Below the pieces are notes generated by a model. The model was given only the letters and a program-made list of their open reading frames with translations, was not told the origin of the DNA and searched no databases. Position numbers and translations under genes: made by a program. Shown in pieces: positions 33,137-43,139 of a stretch of DNA of 64,000 nt (its first letter is position 1; each line of letters opens with the position of its first letter). The DNA is from an uncultured Prevotellaceae bacterium (GTDB lineage Bacteria; Bacteroidota; Bacteroidia; Bacteroidales; Muribaculaceae): assembly GCA_900320245.1 (NCBI GenBank), contig ONRP01000006.1, positions 1-64,000 of the forward strand, read 5' to 3'.

Positions 33137-35521
33137 ATGAAGAGAGCCTTCTACTTTTTGACGACCTTATGCCTGGTCATGTCCAGCATTACCGCTTGGG
33201 GCGAGGCCATCAACGAGAACCAAGCCCGCGCTATCGCCGCTGAATTCATGGCTAGCAAAGCCATGCCGTCGGCCAACCTGCAGGTGGTCTACAAAGCACC
33301 CCGCCTGGGCGAATCGACAGCCACGACCCATGCCTCCTACTATGTATTCAACAGCGAGTTGAAAGACCATGGCTATGTCATCGTTGCCGGTGACGACCGC
33401 GCACCTGCCGTGCTGGCCTACAGCGACCGTGGCAACTTCAACAGCAACGATGTGCCCGAGGCCATGATGGAACTGCTCGATGGCTATACGGCCCAGATTG
33501 CCGAATTGGAGAACGGCGCCGAAAAGGCACCGCTGCTGACCGCCGGTTCTGCCATCAGGCCGCTGGTGCCCACCAACTGGGCGCAGGGCAATCCCTACAA
33601 TATCCTGTTGCCCATCTTGTCAACCGGCAAGCATGTCGTGGCGGGATGTGTCGCTACGGCCCTTGCCCAGGTGATGTATTACTGGCAGTGGCCCGCCCGG
33701 CCCACACAGACCATCCCGACCTACATCTCAACAGATCTGGGCATCACGATGCCTGCACTCGAGCCTGTCGACTTCAACTGGAGCGCCATGCAGACCACCT
33801 ACCTGAGCAACGACACGGCAAGCGTAAACGCCCTGGCCGCTGCCACGCTCACGCTCTACTGCGCCCAGTCGGTCCAAATGAACTTCAAGACATCATCATC
33901 GAGTGCTACTACTGCAATAATCCCACTGGCCATATCCAATTACTTTGGCTACAAACCCAGCGCTCATACCCTGCGGCGCGTCAACTACACGACCCAGGGC
34001 TGGGCCGATGCCCTGTATGCCGAATTGGCTGCAGGACGCCCCGTCATCTACAGTGCCAGCAAAGCCTCAAGCGGACACGCCTTTGTGTGCGACGGCTATG
34101 ACGGCAACGGCATGTTCCACATCAACTGGGGCTGGAACGGACAGAGCAACGGCTACTTCCTGCTCAATGTGCTCAACCCTGACCTGCAGGGAACCGGCAG
34201 CGCCAGCGGTGCCTATGGCTACATCTACCGCCAGGCCGCCATTGTGGGCATCGAGCCCGGCAGCGACGGCAGCAGCGTGTTTGAACTGACCTCCAACAAC
34301 GTGGAACTCATCGACAAGACAACGACGCGAGAGGCAACCAATTTCCCGTTCCATGCTGTCGTGTCGGGACAATTCTACAACATGACCTCACAGGTGATTG
34401 CAGTGCGCCTGGGTTGGGGACTCTTTAATGAGAACGGCGAAATGATAGAAAAACTCTATAGCAGTTACAACACCGCCCTGAGACCCGGCAGTTACATCAA
34501 CCACGATTCCAAGACCCTGAGTTTCGGTGAAGACATCACCAGCGGCACCTACCGCATCATGCCCATGTTCAGCGAGTATGGCATGGACAACTGGCGCCCG
34601 TGTGTCGGGGCCGACCTGAACTACATCGAGGTGACCATCAACGGCAACAACTGCTCGATTACGGGCCACGGCACGGCCGCCGAGCGCGATTATACGCTCA
34701 ACGACATCATCATCGAGGGCAACATGCACAACGGCCGCCCGGTGAGCATCAATGTGAACCTGACCAACAACGGCGAGTCGCTCAACCAGATGATGTACAT
34801 GTTCGTCAACGGCGAGTTCACCTCGGCCGGCTATGTGAGCCTCAACAAGGGCGAGACCGGCGACATCCCCTTCAGGTTTGTACCCGCCGAGGCCGGCACC
34901 TACACCCTCACCTTCTCGTGGAACGATGACGGCAGCAATCCCTTCGCCACCCGCACCATCAGCATCAACGCGATGCCTGCCGCCAACCTGGGTATCGACA
35001 TCGAGGTGCTCAATGTCACCAGCGACAATCCCAGGACCATCACCAGCCGCCAGTTTGCCCTCAAGGCCACCATCACCAACAACGGCACGACGACCTATGA
35101 CGAGGACATCCTGGCAAGACTGTGCAAGCGCACCAACGGCACCAGCGGCACGGCGGTGCAGGTCCAGACCAAGCACCTGACGCTCGCTCCCGGCGAGACC
35201 ACCACTGTGGACTTCGCGCTCGACAACCTCATCGATGGCTGGTACTACTTCGTCTGGATTTCCTGCTACAGCGAGGGCACGATGGTCAATGTCGAGGGCA
35301 CTTCTTCCTATCTCATCACCTTCCCCGAGGAGCCTGACTTCATGCTCGGCGACGTGAATGGTGACAAGAAGGTGGATATCGACGACGTGACGGCACTGAT
35401 CGACAAGGTGCTCGGCAAGAATATCGAAATCGACACCCTGGCCGCCGACATGGACCAGAACAGCAAAGTGGACATCGATGACGTGACGGCACTGATCAGC
35501 AGGGTGCTCACCGGCCGTTGA
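33137..35521 (+). CDS. Secreted C10-family (streptopain-like) cysteine peptidase with dockerin-like repeats
   Basis: The 794-residue protein has a signal peptide (about 1-21). An inhibitory propeptide of the Spi/PepSY-like C10 type follows (INENQARAIAAEFMASKA), with GYVIVAGDDRAPAVLAYSD. The catalytic domain shows Cys171 (VVAGCVATALAQVMYYWQWP) and His314 (SSGHAFVCDGYDG), followed by FHINWGWNGQSNGYF. After about residue 375 come Ig-like beta domains. The end has two EF-hand repeats (GDVNGDKKVDIDDVTALI, DMDQNSKVDIDDVTALI). It should be a self-processing surface or extracellular protease, similar in plan to Prevotella interpain and B. fragilis Bfp proteins. It is divergent from the LRR protein gene. 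Confidence 0.92.
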   Translation: MKRAFYFLTTLCLVMSSITAWGEAINENQARAIAAEFMASKAMPSANLQVVYKAPRLGESTATTHASYYVFNSELKDHGYVIVAGDDRAPAVLAYSDRGNFNSNDVPEAMMELLDGYTAQIAELENGAEKAPLLTAGSAIRPLVPTNWAQGNPYNILLPILSTGKHVVAGCVATALAQVMYYWQWPARPTQTIPTYISTDLGITMPALEPVDFNWSAMQTTYLSNDTASVNALAAATLTLYCAQSVQMNFKTSSSSATTAIIPLAISNYFGYKPSAHTLRRVNYTTQGWADALYAELAAGRPVIYSASKASSGHAFVCDGYDGNGMFHINWGWNGQSNGYFLLNVLNPDLQGTGSASGAYGYIYRQAAIVGIEPGSDGSSVFELTSNNVELIDKTTTREATNFPFHAVVSGQFYNMTSQVIAVRLGWGLFNENGEMIEKLYSSYNTALRPGSYINHDSKTLSFGEDITSGTYRIMPMFSEYGMDNWRPCVGADLNYIEVTINGNNCSITGHGTAAERDYTLNDIIIEGNMHNGRPVSINVNLTNNGESLNQMMYMFVNGEFTSAGYVSLNKGETGDIPFRFVPAEAGTYTLTFSWNDDGSNPFATRTISINAMPAANLGIDIEVLNVTSDNPRTITSRQFALKATITNNGTTTYDEDILARLCKRTNGTSGTAVQVQTKHLTLAPGETTTVDFALDNLIDGWYYFVWISCYSEGTMVNVEGTSSYLITFPEEPDFMLGDVNGDKKVDIDDVTALIDKVLGKNIEIDTLAADMDQNSKVDIDDVTALISRVLTGR

Positions 35522-35610
35522 CGGTGACACCAAGGTGCTGCACATGAATTAACAAAACAGCGTTATCCAGGCAACGATATGGCAGATGGCCTGATCCCTG
35601 CGGGGCTAAT

Positions 35611-35692
35611 GCGAATTACACGAATTCAACTAATTATTTTATAACAAGTTGGCTTTGTTCAACTTAAAATTCGCAAAATTAGCGTAATTCGC
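35611..35692. repeat. 9-bp periodic repeat cluster (GAATTAC type), inverted halves
   Basis: GCGAATTAC / ACGAATTCA / ACTAATTAT (35611-35637) is mirrored by AAAATTCGC / AAAATTAGC / GTAATTCGC (35666-35692). GCGAATTAC and GTAATTCGC are exact reverse complements, so the cluster can fold back on itself. It lies between the C10 peptidase and PIG-L genes. Confidence 0.8.
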
Positions 35693-35747
35693 GTTGAAAA
35701 ATGCATGAGTCAACTGCCATATCGCCCCTTAATAACTGACAAGAGAT

Positions 35748-36512
35748 ATGAACCGACGAGAAATGATCAAGATGACCGGCGCTGCTGCCATGGGAGCCGC
35801 GGCGCTGGGACTGCCGCTGGGTGCCAATGCCCAGCAGAACAACACAAGCAGCGGTAACACCGCCAAGCGCCGCCTGAAGGTGCTGGCCATCGGTGCCCAC
35901 CCCGATGACCCCGAGACCTGCTGCGGCGGCACGATGTGCCTGTTCACCGAGGCGGGCCACGAGGTGGTGTGCGTCTACCTCACCCGCGGCGAGGCCGGCA
36001 TTGCCGGCATGAGCCACGACGAGGCTGCCGCCGTCCGCGTGGTCGAGAGCGAGAATGCCTGCAAGGTGACCGGCGCACGCCACATCTTCATGAGCCAGGT
36101 CGACGGCAACACCGAGGTCAACCTGGAGCGCTACAAGGAGATGCGCGAACTCATCGACCGCGAGAACCCCGACATCGTGATGACCCACTGGCCCCTTGAC
36201 GGCCACCGCGACCACGCCTGCTGCGGCATCCTGGTGATGGACGCCTGGCGACGTCTGGACCGCCGCTTCAAGTTGTTCTACTTCGAGGCGATGTCGGGCA
36301 CCCAGAGCCAGATGTTCCACCCCACCCACTGGGTCAACATCGAGAGCGTGCTCGAGCGCAAGCACAGGGCCTGCGACTGCCACGTGAGCCAGCACATGGA
36401 GGACATCTACCACTGGCACAAGACGATGGAGCACTTCCGCGGCCTGGAGTGCCGTTGCGAGGCTGCCGAGGCCTTCGCCCAGCACAGCGATGCCCTCGCC
36501 ACCCTGCCGTAA
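35748..36512 (+). CDS. PIG-L/LmbE-family deacetylase, exported
   Basis: The 254-residue protein starts MNRREMIKMTG, a twin-arginine-like signal followed by an Ala-rich hydrophobic stretch, so export (possibly by Tat) is likely. The PIG-L core has the zinc motif IGAHPDDPE (about 45-53) and a second ligand-bearing segment DGHRDHACCGILVMD (about 149). Family members remove N-acetyl groups from GlcNAc-containing or related substrates. Here the substrate is unknown. It is a single gene bounded by repeat clusters on both sides. Confidence 0.88.
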   Translation: MNRREMIKMTGAAAMGAAALGLPLGANAQQNNTSSGNTAKRRLKVLAIGAHPDDPETCCGGTMCLFTEAGHEVVCVYLTRGEAGIAGMSHDEAAAVRVVESENACKVTGARHIFMSQVDGNTEVNLERYKEMRELIDRENPDIVMTHWPLDGHRDHACCGILVMDAWRRLDRRFKLFYFEAMSGTQSQMFHPTHWVNIESVLERKHRACDCHVSQHMEDIYHWHKTMEHFRGLECRCEAAEAFAQHSDALATLP

Positions 36513-36538
36513 CCGCACCCCACTCATCCCTTTTAACC

Positions 36539-36592
36539 TAGAAAATCCAGACAACCTAGAAAATCTAGAGCATCTAGAACATCTAGATAATC
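36539..36592. repeat. 9-bp periodic repeat (TAGANNATC), 6 units
   Basis: TAGAAAATC / CAGACAACC / TAGAAAATC / TAGAGCATC / TAGAACATC / TAGATAATC occur in exact 9-bp register between the PIG-L stop and the shared terminator. Confidence 0.9.
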
Positions 36593-36606
36593 CAGCCCCA
36601 TCAACG

Positions 36607-36640
36607 AAGCGTGGCCCGGGAATTGACCCGTGCCACGCTT
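36607..36640. terminator. Convergent terminator
   Basis: AAGCGTGGC (36607-36615) pairs with GCCACGCTT (36632-36640), with an inner CGGG/CCCG. It lies between the PIG-L gene (plus) and the barrel gene (minus, stop at 36663). Confidence 0.72.
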
Positions 36641-36662
36641 TATCTTGTGGTGGATGTTTCTT

Positions 36663-38519
36663 TTAGAAATTCAGGGTGAGGCCTGCCATGAAGCCGATGC
36701 GCTGGGCACCCAAGCCGTAGAGGATGTCGTAGCGGCGGTTCAGCAGGTTGTGGGCCTGGAGCCACAGGGCGAGATTGCTGTTGAGGCGGTAGTTGGCCCC
36801 GGCATGCAGGTTGATGACGTCGTCCATCTTGACAAAGTTGTAAACGCTCTGGGGTTCGTCGTTGTACACGTCATTGTCGGGCATATAGTAGTAGTGGAAC
36901 AGGGCCCTGCGTCCGCCACGGTACTCGAGGCCGACGTCGAACGTCAGGGGACGCCACGGATGCACCTTGATGTCGAAGTTGCCGACAGTGGAAGCGCGGT
37001 CCACACCCAGTTTGTAGTTGTTGTAGTGCTTGTCACTGTCAAACATCTCGTCGTCGTGGGGAGCATACTTGATGGCGGCGCTTGCCTCGATGAGCGAGCG
37101 GTACTTGTAATTGAGTTCGGCACCGATGTAATAGCCGCGGCCATCGATGACCCGATAGGTGGTCATCATGCCCATCTCCAGGGCATGGTTGGGATAGTCA
37201 ATCATGTAGCAGATGCCGGGCTGGTCCTTGACGATGGCATAGCCTACCGAAGCACGGGCGCTGAAGCCCTGGAAGGGACCCACCTTGACACCGACCTCGG
37301 CATCGAGCGGGGTGTAGATGCTACCGTACATCAACAACGGCAGGTCATAGCGGTGGTTGTAGTAGTGTGTGGGAACGCGGTAGCCCAGGTTCTTGCCGCC
37401 GAGGGCGTTGGCAAACACGGTGAAGCCGTCGACCAGCGCGAGGTTGAAGCGCACGTTGGGCGAGAGGCGGAATACGGCACCGTCGCTGAAACTGATGTGG
37501 GCGTTCAAGCCCAACTGCAGTTTGTACATGTCGCCACGGATGGTGTAGGTGGGCGAAAGGGTGATCATGCCCACCTCGTCGAACAGGTCATAATCGTAGT
37601 CCGACTTGGCCTTGGTGCCGCGGCGCAGGTATTCGCCCTTGATGTCGAGGCCCGCAGTGGTCAACTCGGTAATGTCATAGGAGCCGCCCAGGGTCAGGAT
37701 GCCCCAGTTGTCGTGGGCACCATGCTTGTAAATGTCGATGAACGACTTGTCATAGACAGCGTGACCGTACTGCAGTCCCACGTTATACCTCAGCGGGTTG
37801 TCGCGCAGCATAAAGTGGCTCTGCCAGCCCGCATTCACGTTGAAGTCGAAGAAGGTCTGCTTCTCCTTGTTCCAGTCATAGGGGGCCTTGACAATCGTGT
37901 AGGGTGCACCGTCGAGGGGGCTGACCTCAACGGCCTGATTCCAGCCACCGTAGTAGTTATAGTTGTCGATGTGGAACTGGGCCCCGAGGGTCAGGGTGCC
38001 GTTACCGGTGACGCGTCTGTAGTCCACGCCGACGATGTTGTCGTTGAATTGCTGCTTGTTGCGGTTCACGGGGTCGGTAATCAACTTGGTGGAGTTCTTG
38101 CCGGCCCAGGTGCTGTTGTGGTTGAGCCACACGCCCAGTTTCTCACGCTCGTCGTTGAGGATGCGGTAGCCGAAGTCCATGCGGAAGTTGGCCTGGGTGC
38201 CGGCGCCGACGTCGAGGTAGCCGCGCTGGTCGCTGAAGTTGTGGGCCGTGCGGTAGCCGTAGGGCAGCAGCGTGGGAATGGTCGTGGGCACATCAATGGG
38301 CGACGTGAGGTCGCTGTAACTCAACTGGGTCTTCTGGGCCGTGGTGCCGGTCTTCTTGACCTTGGGGAGTTCGTTCTTCTTGACAGCCTTCTTCTCGAGC
38401 GGTGCGACGTCCTTCTCGAGGGTGATTTCCTTGTTCAGGTTCTGCTTGTCCTGTGCGATGGCCACGTTGCACGTCAGCAGTGCCATCAGCATGGCGGCGA
38501 TATATAATCTCTTTTTCAT
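36663..38519 (-). CDS. Outer-membrane beta-barrel protein (TonB-receptor-like, no plug)
   Basis: A 618-residue protein from MKKRLYIAAMLMALLTCNVA at 38519; the longer frame to 38639 overlaps the upstream TPR gene and lacks a signal sequence. After a Lys/Glu-rich linker (about 25-60) the rest is alternating amphipathic strands rich in Tyr, Asn and Gly. They end in an outer-membrane signature, LWLQAHNLLNRRYDILYG...GLTLNF, as in TonB-dependent receptors. No plug domain or TonB box is seen. It follows the 1023-residue TPR gene on the same strand with a gap of about 40 bp, a pairing I recall in other Bacteroidales. Its ligand is unknown. Confidence 0.8.
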   Translation of the reverse strand: MKKRLYIAAMLMALLTCNVAIAQDKQNLNKEITLEKDVAPLEKKAVKKNELPKVKKTGTTAQKTQLSYSDLTSPIDVPTTIPTLLPYGYRTAHNFSDQRGYLDVGAGTQANFRMDFGYRILNDEREKLGVWLNHNSTWAGKNSTKLITDPVNRNKQQFNDNIVGVDYRRVTGNGTLTLGAQFHIDNYNYYGGWNQAVEVSPLDGAPYTIVKAPYDWNKEKQTFFDFNVNAGWQSHFMLRDNPLRYNVGLQYGHAVYDKSFIDIYKHGAHDNWGILTLGGSYDITELTTAGLDIKGEYLRRGTKAKSDYDYDLFDEVGMITLSPTYTIRGDMYKLQLGLNAHISFSDGAVFRLSPNVRFNLALVDGFTVFANALGGKNLGYRVPTHYYNHRYDLPLLMYGSIYTPLDAEVGVKVGPFQGFSARASVGYAIVKDQPGICYMIDYPNHALEMGMMTTYRVIDGRGYYIGAELNYKYRSLIEASAAIKYAPHDDEMFDSDKHYNNYKLGVDRASTVGNFDIKVHPWRPLTFDVGLEYRGGRRALFHYYYMPDNDVYNDEPQSVYNFVKMDDVINLHAGANYRLNSNLALWLQAHNLLNRRYDILYGLGAQRIGFMAGLTLNF

Positions 38520-38557
38520 CGTGTTCATTTTATATAATGTGGACGGTGTTTCTTTGT

Positions 38558-41500
38558 TTACTTCTTGCTCTTGGTGCTCTTCTTCTTGCCGTTGTCGGTG
38601 CTGGAGTTGCCGGTCGAGCCGCCGTTGCCGCCTTTCCACTTGTTCAGGCGGTTCTCAATCTCGTTGAAGATTTCTTTCTCCTTGCCGGGATAGTTGCTCT
38701 TGAGGCTCTGCAGGTACTCACGCGCCTGGGTCACATTGCCCTGCTTGTAATACACATCGGCCAGCGTCAGGAAACTCTTGGCCAGCCAATAGTTGTGGGG
38801 CGTGCCGGACTCGATGAGGGCGTTGATGGTCTGCTCGGCACCCTTGTAGTTGCCCATCTCGTACTGCATGCGCGAGAGTTCGTATGACGCTTGGGCGCCA
38901 TACTCGCTGGAGGCATCCTTGGCCAGGTTCTTCAAGACCGTCTCGGCGTCGCGCGTGTTGCCCTTCTGGGCATAGGCGAGGGCCTGGTCAAGCATCACTT
39001 CCTTCTCCTCGTTGGTCGTGAGGCCGCCGCGTTCGAGGAGCACGCCACTGAGTTGGCTCACCTCGTTCCAGTTGCCCATCTGCTTGGCGACACGCAGGGC
39101 ACCCAGTTGTGCCAGGGTGCGGTTGTCCTCGCTCGAGGCGCGGTCGGCCAGGTCCTTGAAACTGCTGAGGGCTTCTTCATATTTGCCCTGTTTCATGTAG
39201 ATGTCGCCGCGCATGGCGATGGCATCCTGGGCATAGGAAGCGTCACCGCCGCCCTGCAGGGCTTCGTCGATGGCAGTCAGCGCCTCGTTGTAGTTGCCCT
39301 TGCCGTAGTGGTAGCGGGCAATATAGTACTTGGCCTTGGCCACATAGGCGCCGGCGGGATAGTCCTTGATGTACTGCTGCATCTTGTCGATGCTGGGACG
39401 CTCGCTGATGGCGGCCTTCTCGGCAGCCTCGAAGGTGAGGCGCTCGACCTCGTTGATGTCGATCTTGGGCGCATTGGGCACGCTGGAGAGGAATTTGCCG
39501 AACTCCGACAGTTGGCCGCGGTCGGCATAGATGAGTTTCAGGTCCTCGGCAGCAGCCTGTGCCTCGTCGCTGGTGGGATATTGCTTGATGACCTTCTTGT
39601 AGGCCTCGATGGCGGCATCCTCCTTGCCGAGACCCTTGTTGACCAGTGCCGTCTGCAGCAATCCCTTGCGGGCCTCGACGCTCTTGGGATAAGCCTTGAG
39701 CAGTTTGTCGTAGGTGTCGAGGGCATCGTTGTTCTTGCCCATCTGTGCCTGTGCGTAAGCCTTCTCGAGCATTGCCTGGGGAGCGAAGTCGCTCTTGGGA
39801 TAAGCCTTGATGAGGGCATCCATCTGCTGAACTTCGTCGGCATACTGGTGGTTCATGCCCATCATGACGCCCTTCTGGTACATCGAGTAGTCGCCGCGGG
39901 AATTCTTGTCCATCTTGAGGGCCTGGTCATAGGCGTCTTGAGCACCGGCGAAGTCGCGGACGTAGTATTTCGCGTCGCCGAGGCCCTGATAGGCGCTTGC
40001 CATGAGTTCGCTGCTCAACTGCTTGCTGGCGATGGCGTTCTGGAAGGCCGTCTTGGCCTCGCTGTAGCGCTGCTGGTCCAGCAGGCTATAGCCCAGGTTG
40101 TACTGAGCCAGGCCATAGTTCTCGTCGTTCTTGTCGGCAGCCTTGATATACTCCTGCTGGTATTTGGAGGCCTCCTTGTAGTTGCCGGCGCGATATTGCG
40201 TCTCGGCGAGCCACAAGCGGCACTCGTTGACCACGGCCTTGTCATAGTTGCCCACCTCGATGGCCTGCTTGAAGTAGCCGGCGGCCTCTTTGTCGCGCTT
40301 GTTGGCCACGGCCTGCACGCCCATGTTGTAGAGCACGTTCTGCTTGGCCTTGAGGACCTTGGTGCCGGGCTTCTTGATGTGGTTGATGCTGGTCAAGGCA
40401 CGCTCGTAATCGGTGGTGCTCATGTAGGCATCGACCAGGTAGCCCTCCACGTTGTCCTTATAGCGCGAGTTGGGATACTCGTTGAGGAAGTCCTCGAACA
40501 GGTCGATGCTCTTGTCGAACGGCGTGCGGGCGCCCTTGCTCAGGCCGACGGCATAGTTGTAGTAGGCCGTCTCGCGCACGTTGCGGTCACAGTCCATTGT
40601 CGCAGCCTGTTGGAAGGCCATGTTGGCACCGTTCAGGTCGTGGAGTTGGCGCTTGGCCTGTCCCATGTACAGGTAGGCGCTCTGTGCCAGGGCATCGCTG
40701 CCGTCGGTGACGTGCAGCATGTCATTGACCACGGCCTGGTAGTTGCCGTCACGGTAGTCAAGCACACCCATCGTGTAGGCTGCGGTGCGGTAAGGCTCGC
40801 CCTCGGGGTTGTCGAGATAGCGGCGCAGGTAGGTGCGTGCCTCGACGTCGTTGCCCAGGTGGTAGTAACTCTCGCCCACCAAGCGGTTCAACTCGGCGTC
40901 AAAGTAGTCGTTCTGGTGCTCGGCCAGCAGGGCCTTGCCCTGGTCGATGACCTGGCTATAGTGTTTCTTGTTATACTCAATCTGGGTGAGATAGTACTGG
41001 GACTGGTAGCCCAACTCGGTGCCCTGCGGAATGCGCGCGAATTTCTCCTCGGCATCGCTGTAGTCGCCCTGGGCATAGTCCAGATAAGCCTTGTAGAACT
41101 CGCTGGCACCGCTGTAGCGCGGGCTGTGGTCGAGTTCATAGTACTGGCGCTCAGCCTCGCGGTAGTTGCCCAGACGCAGGTTGCTGTAGGCACGGCGGTA
41201 CTCGAGGTCCTCGTCGCTGTTGAGGTCCAGCGCGCGGTTGCGCACGAGCGAGTAACTCAACAGGGCGCTTTCCCACTGGCCGCGGTAGAAGTAGTAGTTA
41301 CCCATCTTCAACTGGGCCTCCACCGCCAGCGGCGAGGCAGGGTAACGGTCGATGAACTGCTGCAGCAACGCCAGGCTGGCCTCGTCGCCCAGTTCAAAGC
41401 GGCTCAGGGCGATGTAGTAGTCGGCCTGCTCACGCATCGTCGCGTCGGCGGGCAGTTGCTTCATGTGCTCGAGTTGGTCGACGGCTCCCACATAGTTGTG

Positions 41501-41629
41501 GGACTCATACATCTGCAAGCCGCGCTCGAGATAGCCCGCGGCCTCGCTGTTCATCACGCCAGGCTGTCCCATAGCCACCGCCGGGGCGGCCACAAGCACT
41601 GACATCAAGACTCTTTTAATCTTTTTCAT
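38558..41629 (-). CDS. Large periplasmic tetratricopeptide-repeat protein
   Basis: The 1023-residue protein has a signal peptide (about 1-21, ending AMGQ). It then carries roughly twenty TPR-like helical pairs along almost its whole length, for example QAMLEKAYAQAQMGKNNDAL and LLDQQRYSEAKTAFQNAIAS. It ends in a short low-complexity Gly/Asn/Ser/Lys tail (STDNGKKKSTKSKK). It is probably a periplasmic scaffold for an envelope complex. The stop lies 39 bp before the start of the barrel-protein gene, so the two are likely cotranscribed and may act together. No specific family name can be given. Confidence 0.87.
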   Translation of the reverse strand: MKKIKRVLMSVLVAAPAVAMGQPGVMNSEAAGYLERGLQMYESHNYVGAVDQLEHMKQLPADATMREQADYYIALSRFELGDEASLALLQQFIDRYPASPLAVEAQLKMGNYYFYRGQWESALLSYSLVRNRALDLNSDEDLEYRRAYSNLRLGNYREAERQYYELDHSPRYSGASEFYKAYLDYAQGDYSDAEEKFARIPQGTELGYQSQYYLTQIEYNKKHYSQVIDQGKALLAEHQNDYFDAELNRLVGESYYHLGNDVEARTYLRRYLDNPEGEPYRTAAYTMGVLDYRDGNYQAVVNDMLHVTDGSDALAQSAYLYMGQAKRQLHDLNGANMAFQQAATMDCDRNVRETAYYNYAVGLSKGARTPFDKSIDLFEDFLNEYPNSRYKDNVEGYLVDAYMSTTDYERALTSINHIKKPGTKVLKAKQNVLYNMGVQAVANKRDKEAAGYFKQAIEVGNYDKAVVNECRLWLAETQYRAGNYKEASKYQQEYIKAADKNDENYGLAQYNLGYSLLDQQRYSEAKTAFQNAIASKQLSSELMASAYQGLGDAKYYVRDFAGAQDAYDQALKMDKNSRGDYSMYQKGVMMGMNHQYADEVQQMDALIKAYPKSDFAPQAMLEKAYAQAQMGKNNDALDTYDKLLKAYPKSVEARKGLLQTALVNKGLGKEDAAIEAYKKVIKQYPTSDEAQAAAEDLKLIYADRGQLSEFGKFLSSVPNAPKIDINEVERLTFEAAEKAAISERPSIDKMQQYIKDYPAGAYVAKAKYYIARYHYGKGNYNEALTAIDEALQGGGDASYAQDAIAMRGDIYMKQGKYEEALSSFKDLADRASSEDNRTLAQLGALRVAKQMGNWNEVSQLSGVLLERGGLTTNEEKEVMLDQALAYAQKGNTRDAETVLKNLAKDASSEYGAQASYELSRMQYEMGNYKGAEQTINALIESGTPHNYWLAKSFLTLADVYYKQGNVTQAREYLQSLKSNYPGKEKEIFNEIENRLNKWKGGNGGSTGNSSTDNGKKKSTKSKK

Positions 41630-41958
41630 TATGATGCTATTTAGTTATTTTCCAGAGAATTAGCGCTCCACAAGAGGGGTCGCCGCACATTTCACATTAA
41701 TAATAACTGCAAATTTAGCCATAAATTGCCATACGGCAGCCACACATCTTCTAAAATAATCCTAAAGGGTGCTAAATAATTGCTAAATGCCTATTGCTGT
41801 GTCGCAACGCGGTTTTCATGCAACACCCTCGTCAAAAAACAACGACCGCCCTGCCAGGGGGAAAAGTAAACAAATTTCGAATAAGTTTAAGTTCTGTCCA
41901 CAATTTTTTGGATGCCAAGACGTTATATTAATGTTAGCAATTCTAAACCCTTAACATC
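41630..41958. other. AT-rich divergent intergenic region
   Basis: About 330 bp between the divergent TPR operon and the lipoprotein gene. It holds the -7 element for the TPR operon (41710-41717), short AT repeats such as GCTAAATAATTGCTAAATG (about 41770), and no ORF or RNA gene that I can support. Confidence 0.6.
41710..41717 (-). promoter_or_regulatory. -7 element of the TPR/barrel operon
   Basis: CAAATTTA on the plus strand is TAAATTTG on the minus strand, 81 bp upstream of the TPR gene ATG. Confidence 0.6.
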
Positions 41959-43032
41959 ATGAAAAAGATTTTATTCACATTGGTATGCTTGTTGGCGCTT
42001 GTCGCCTGCAGTGATCACGACGAGCCCACTCCCAGCAATGACCCGACAAGCATCTATGTCACCGTCACGGACAACGGAATCGATTATATCTATAGTCTCG
42101 AGGGCGATTTAATCTATAAGGCCGACCCAGACTGCTCCATCAAAAACATGGCCGCCGGCGGTCAGGACTGGTATGCCCTCGTCAAGCCCAAAAGGAGTGA
42201 TGACATTGTGGTCAAGAATGGCACCGCCATCTACACAACCCCGAGAACCGTCCTCTATCTGAGAGCGGGAAATGATGGCTACTATACTCTTGAAAAGGAG
42301 CCTCTGTACACCGACGGCCCAGAATACCCATCTGAATGGGGCGGCATCTGGGGTGTGTACCGGAACGGAGCGCTGCTCTATGACTTGGGCACATGGAACG
42401 GCGCGCCTTTTCAGGACATGCAATTGCATCAATCCCCGAGCGGACAAACCGACATCATCATCTATCGCACGGGCGGCAAAAGCGGCAATATGCCGTGGGT
42501 GAACGGAAAAGAGTTCCAGATTCCCGAAAACATCCCGGGGGAGATACTCGGTTACGATATCGAAAACAACGAGACACTGCTCGCCTATCGCCTGACCATC
42601 GAGGAAAATGATGGCATCACGTTCAAAGATAGGATTTATTGCATGTACAATGGCCAAACCTGGACGCTCAATGATGATTTCTCATTCGGCCAAGCATTGC
42701 TAGATAAAGGCAACACCTACATCTTAGGCGGTACTTACCATGATGAAGACCATACACGAAACTCAACACCCATGATCATCATCAATGGAAAAGAGAAAAA
42801 GATTGACACGGGAGGAGACACACACCAATATGCTCTAAAGTTGCTCGTCCACAACAGCAGCACCTATGTGTTGACACACAACAATATAAAAGGTCACTCA
42901 TTTTTCTACCGTGACCTGAAACCGCTTGACACCGGCAGCATCTTCCTGCAGTCTAAGGGGCAGAAAGTCAAACTTGGCGACATTCTATTCTATGATTTCA
43001 TCGTAGTGGACAAACCCATCAACAATCAGTAA
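41959..43032 (+). CDS. Lipoprotein with beta-propeller-like repeats, function unknown
   Basis: The 357-residue protein has a lipoprotein signal peptide with lipobox LVAC (Cys19) followed by SDHDEP; the Asp/Glu-rich start may favour surface export in Bacteroidota. The body shows repeated strand patterns with NG turns (VKNGTAIYTT, YRNGALLYDL, VNGKEFQIPE, YNGQTWTLND, INGKEKKIDT), suggesting a beta-propeller. Base composition is less GC-rich than its neighbours, which may point to transfer. It has no obvious operon partner. I do not recognise a named family. Confidence 0.72.
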   Translation: MKKILFTLVCLLALVACSDHDEPTPSNDPTSIYVTVTDNGIDYIYSLEGDLIYKADPDCSIKNMAAGGQDWYALVKPKRSDDIVVKNGTAIYTTPRTVLYLRAGNDGYYTLEKEPLYTDGPEYPSEWGGIWGVYRNGALLYDLGTWNGAPFQDMQLHQSPSGQTDIIIYRTGGKSGNMPWVNGKEFQIPENIPGEILGYDIENNETLLAYRLTIEENDGITFKDRIYCMYNGQTWTLNDDFSFGQALLDKGNTYILGGTYHDEDHTRNSTPMIIINGKEKKIDTGGDTHQYALKLLVHNSSTYVLTHNNIKGHSFFYRDLKPLDTGSIFLQSKGQKVKLGDILFYDFIVVDKPINNQ

Positions 43033-43108
43033 GCAGATTGCCTGTCAAGACAGACGTCTAAACAATACCCCCTATTCATTTTCTGACACGCTGGGCATGA
43101 TGAAGGGC

Positions 43109-43139
43109 TACAGTTCTGAGACGGGAACGGGAATAATAC
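43109..43139 (-). pseudogene. 3'-end fragment of a member of the tandem two-domain family
   Basis: Seventeen bases (43111-43127) are identical to 43289-43305 near the end of the adjacent gene. Translated on the minus strand the fragment reads VGIIPVPVSEL-stop, matching FIIPIPVSEL at the C-terminus of the 308-residue protein. The rest of 43033-43267 has no similar frame, so only the tail of a former copy seems to remain. Confidence 0.6.

Noticed and set aside
38520..38639. N-terminal extension of the outer-membrane barrel protein (Arg/Gln/Glu-rich)
   Set aside because: It overlaps the end of the upstream TPR gene in another frame and buries the signal peptide that begins at 38519.
38891..41602. 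A very long plus-strand ORF (about 900 codons) opposite the TPR gene
   Set aside because: It mirrors the high-GC codon pattern of the true minus-strand gene, has Val/Leu/Ala/Gly-heavy composition and no domain. It is a shadow frame, as are the long ones opposite argS, the helicase gene and the C25 genes.
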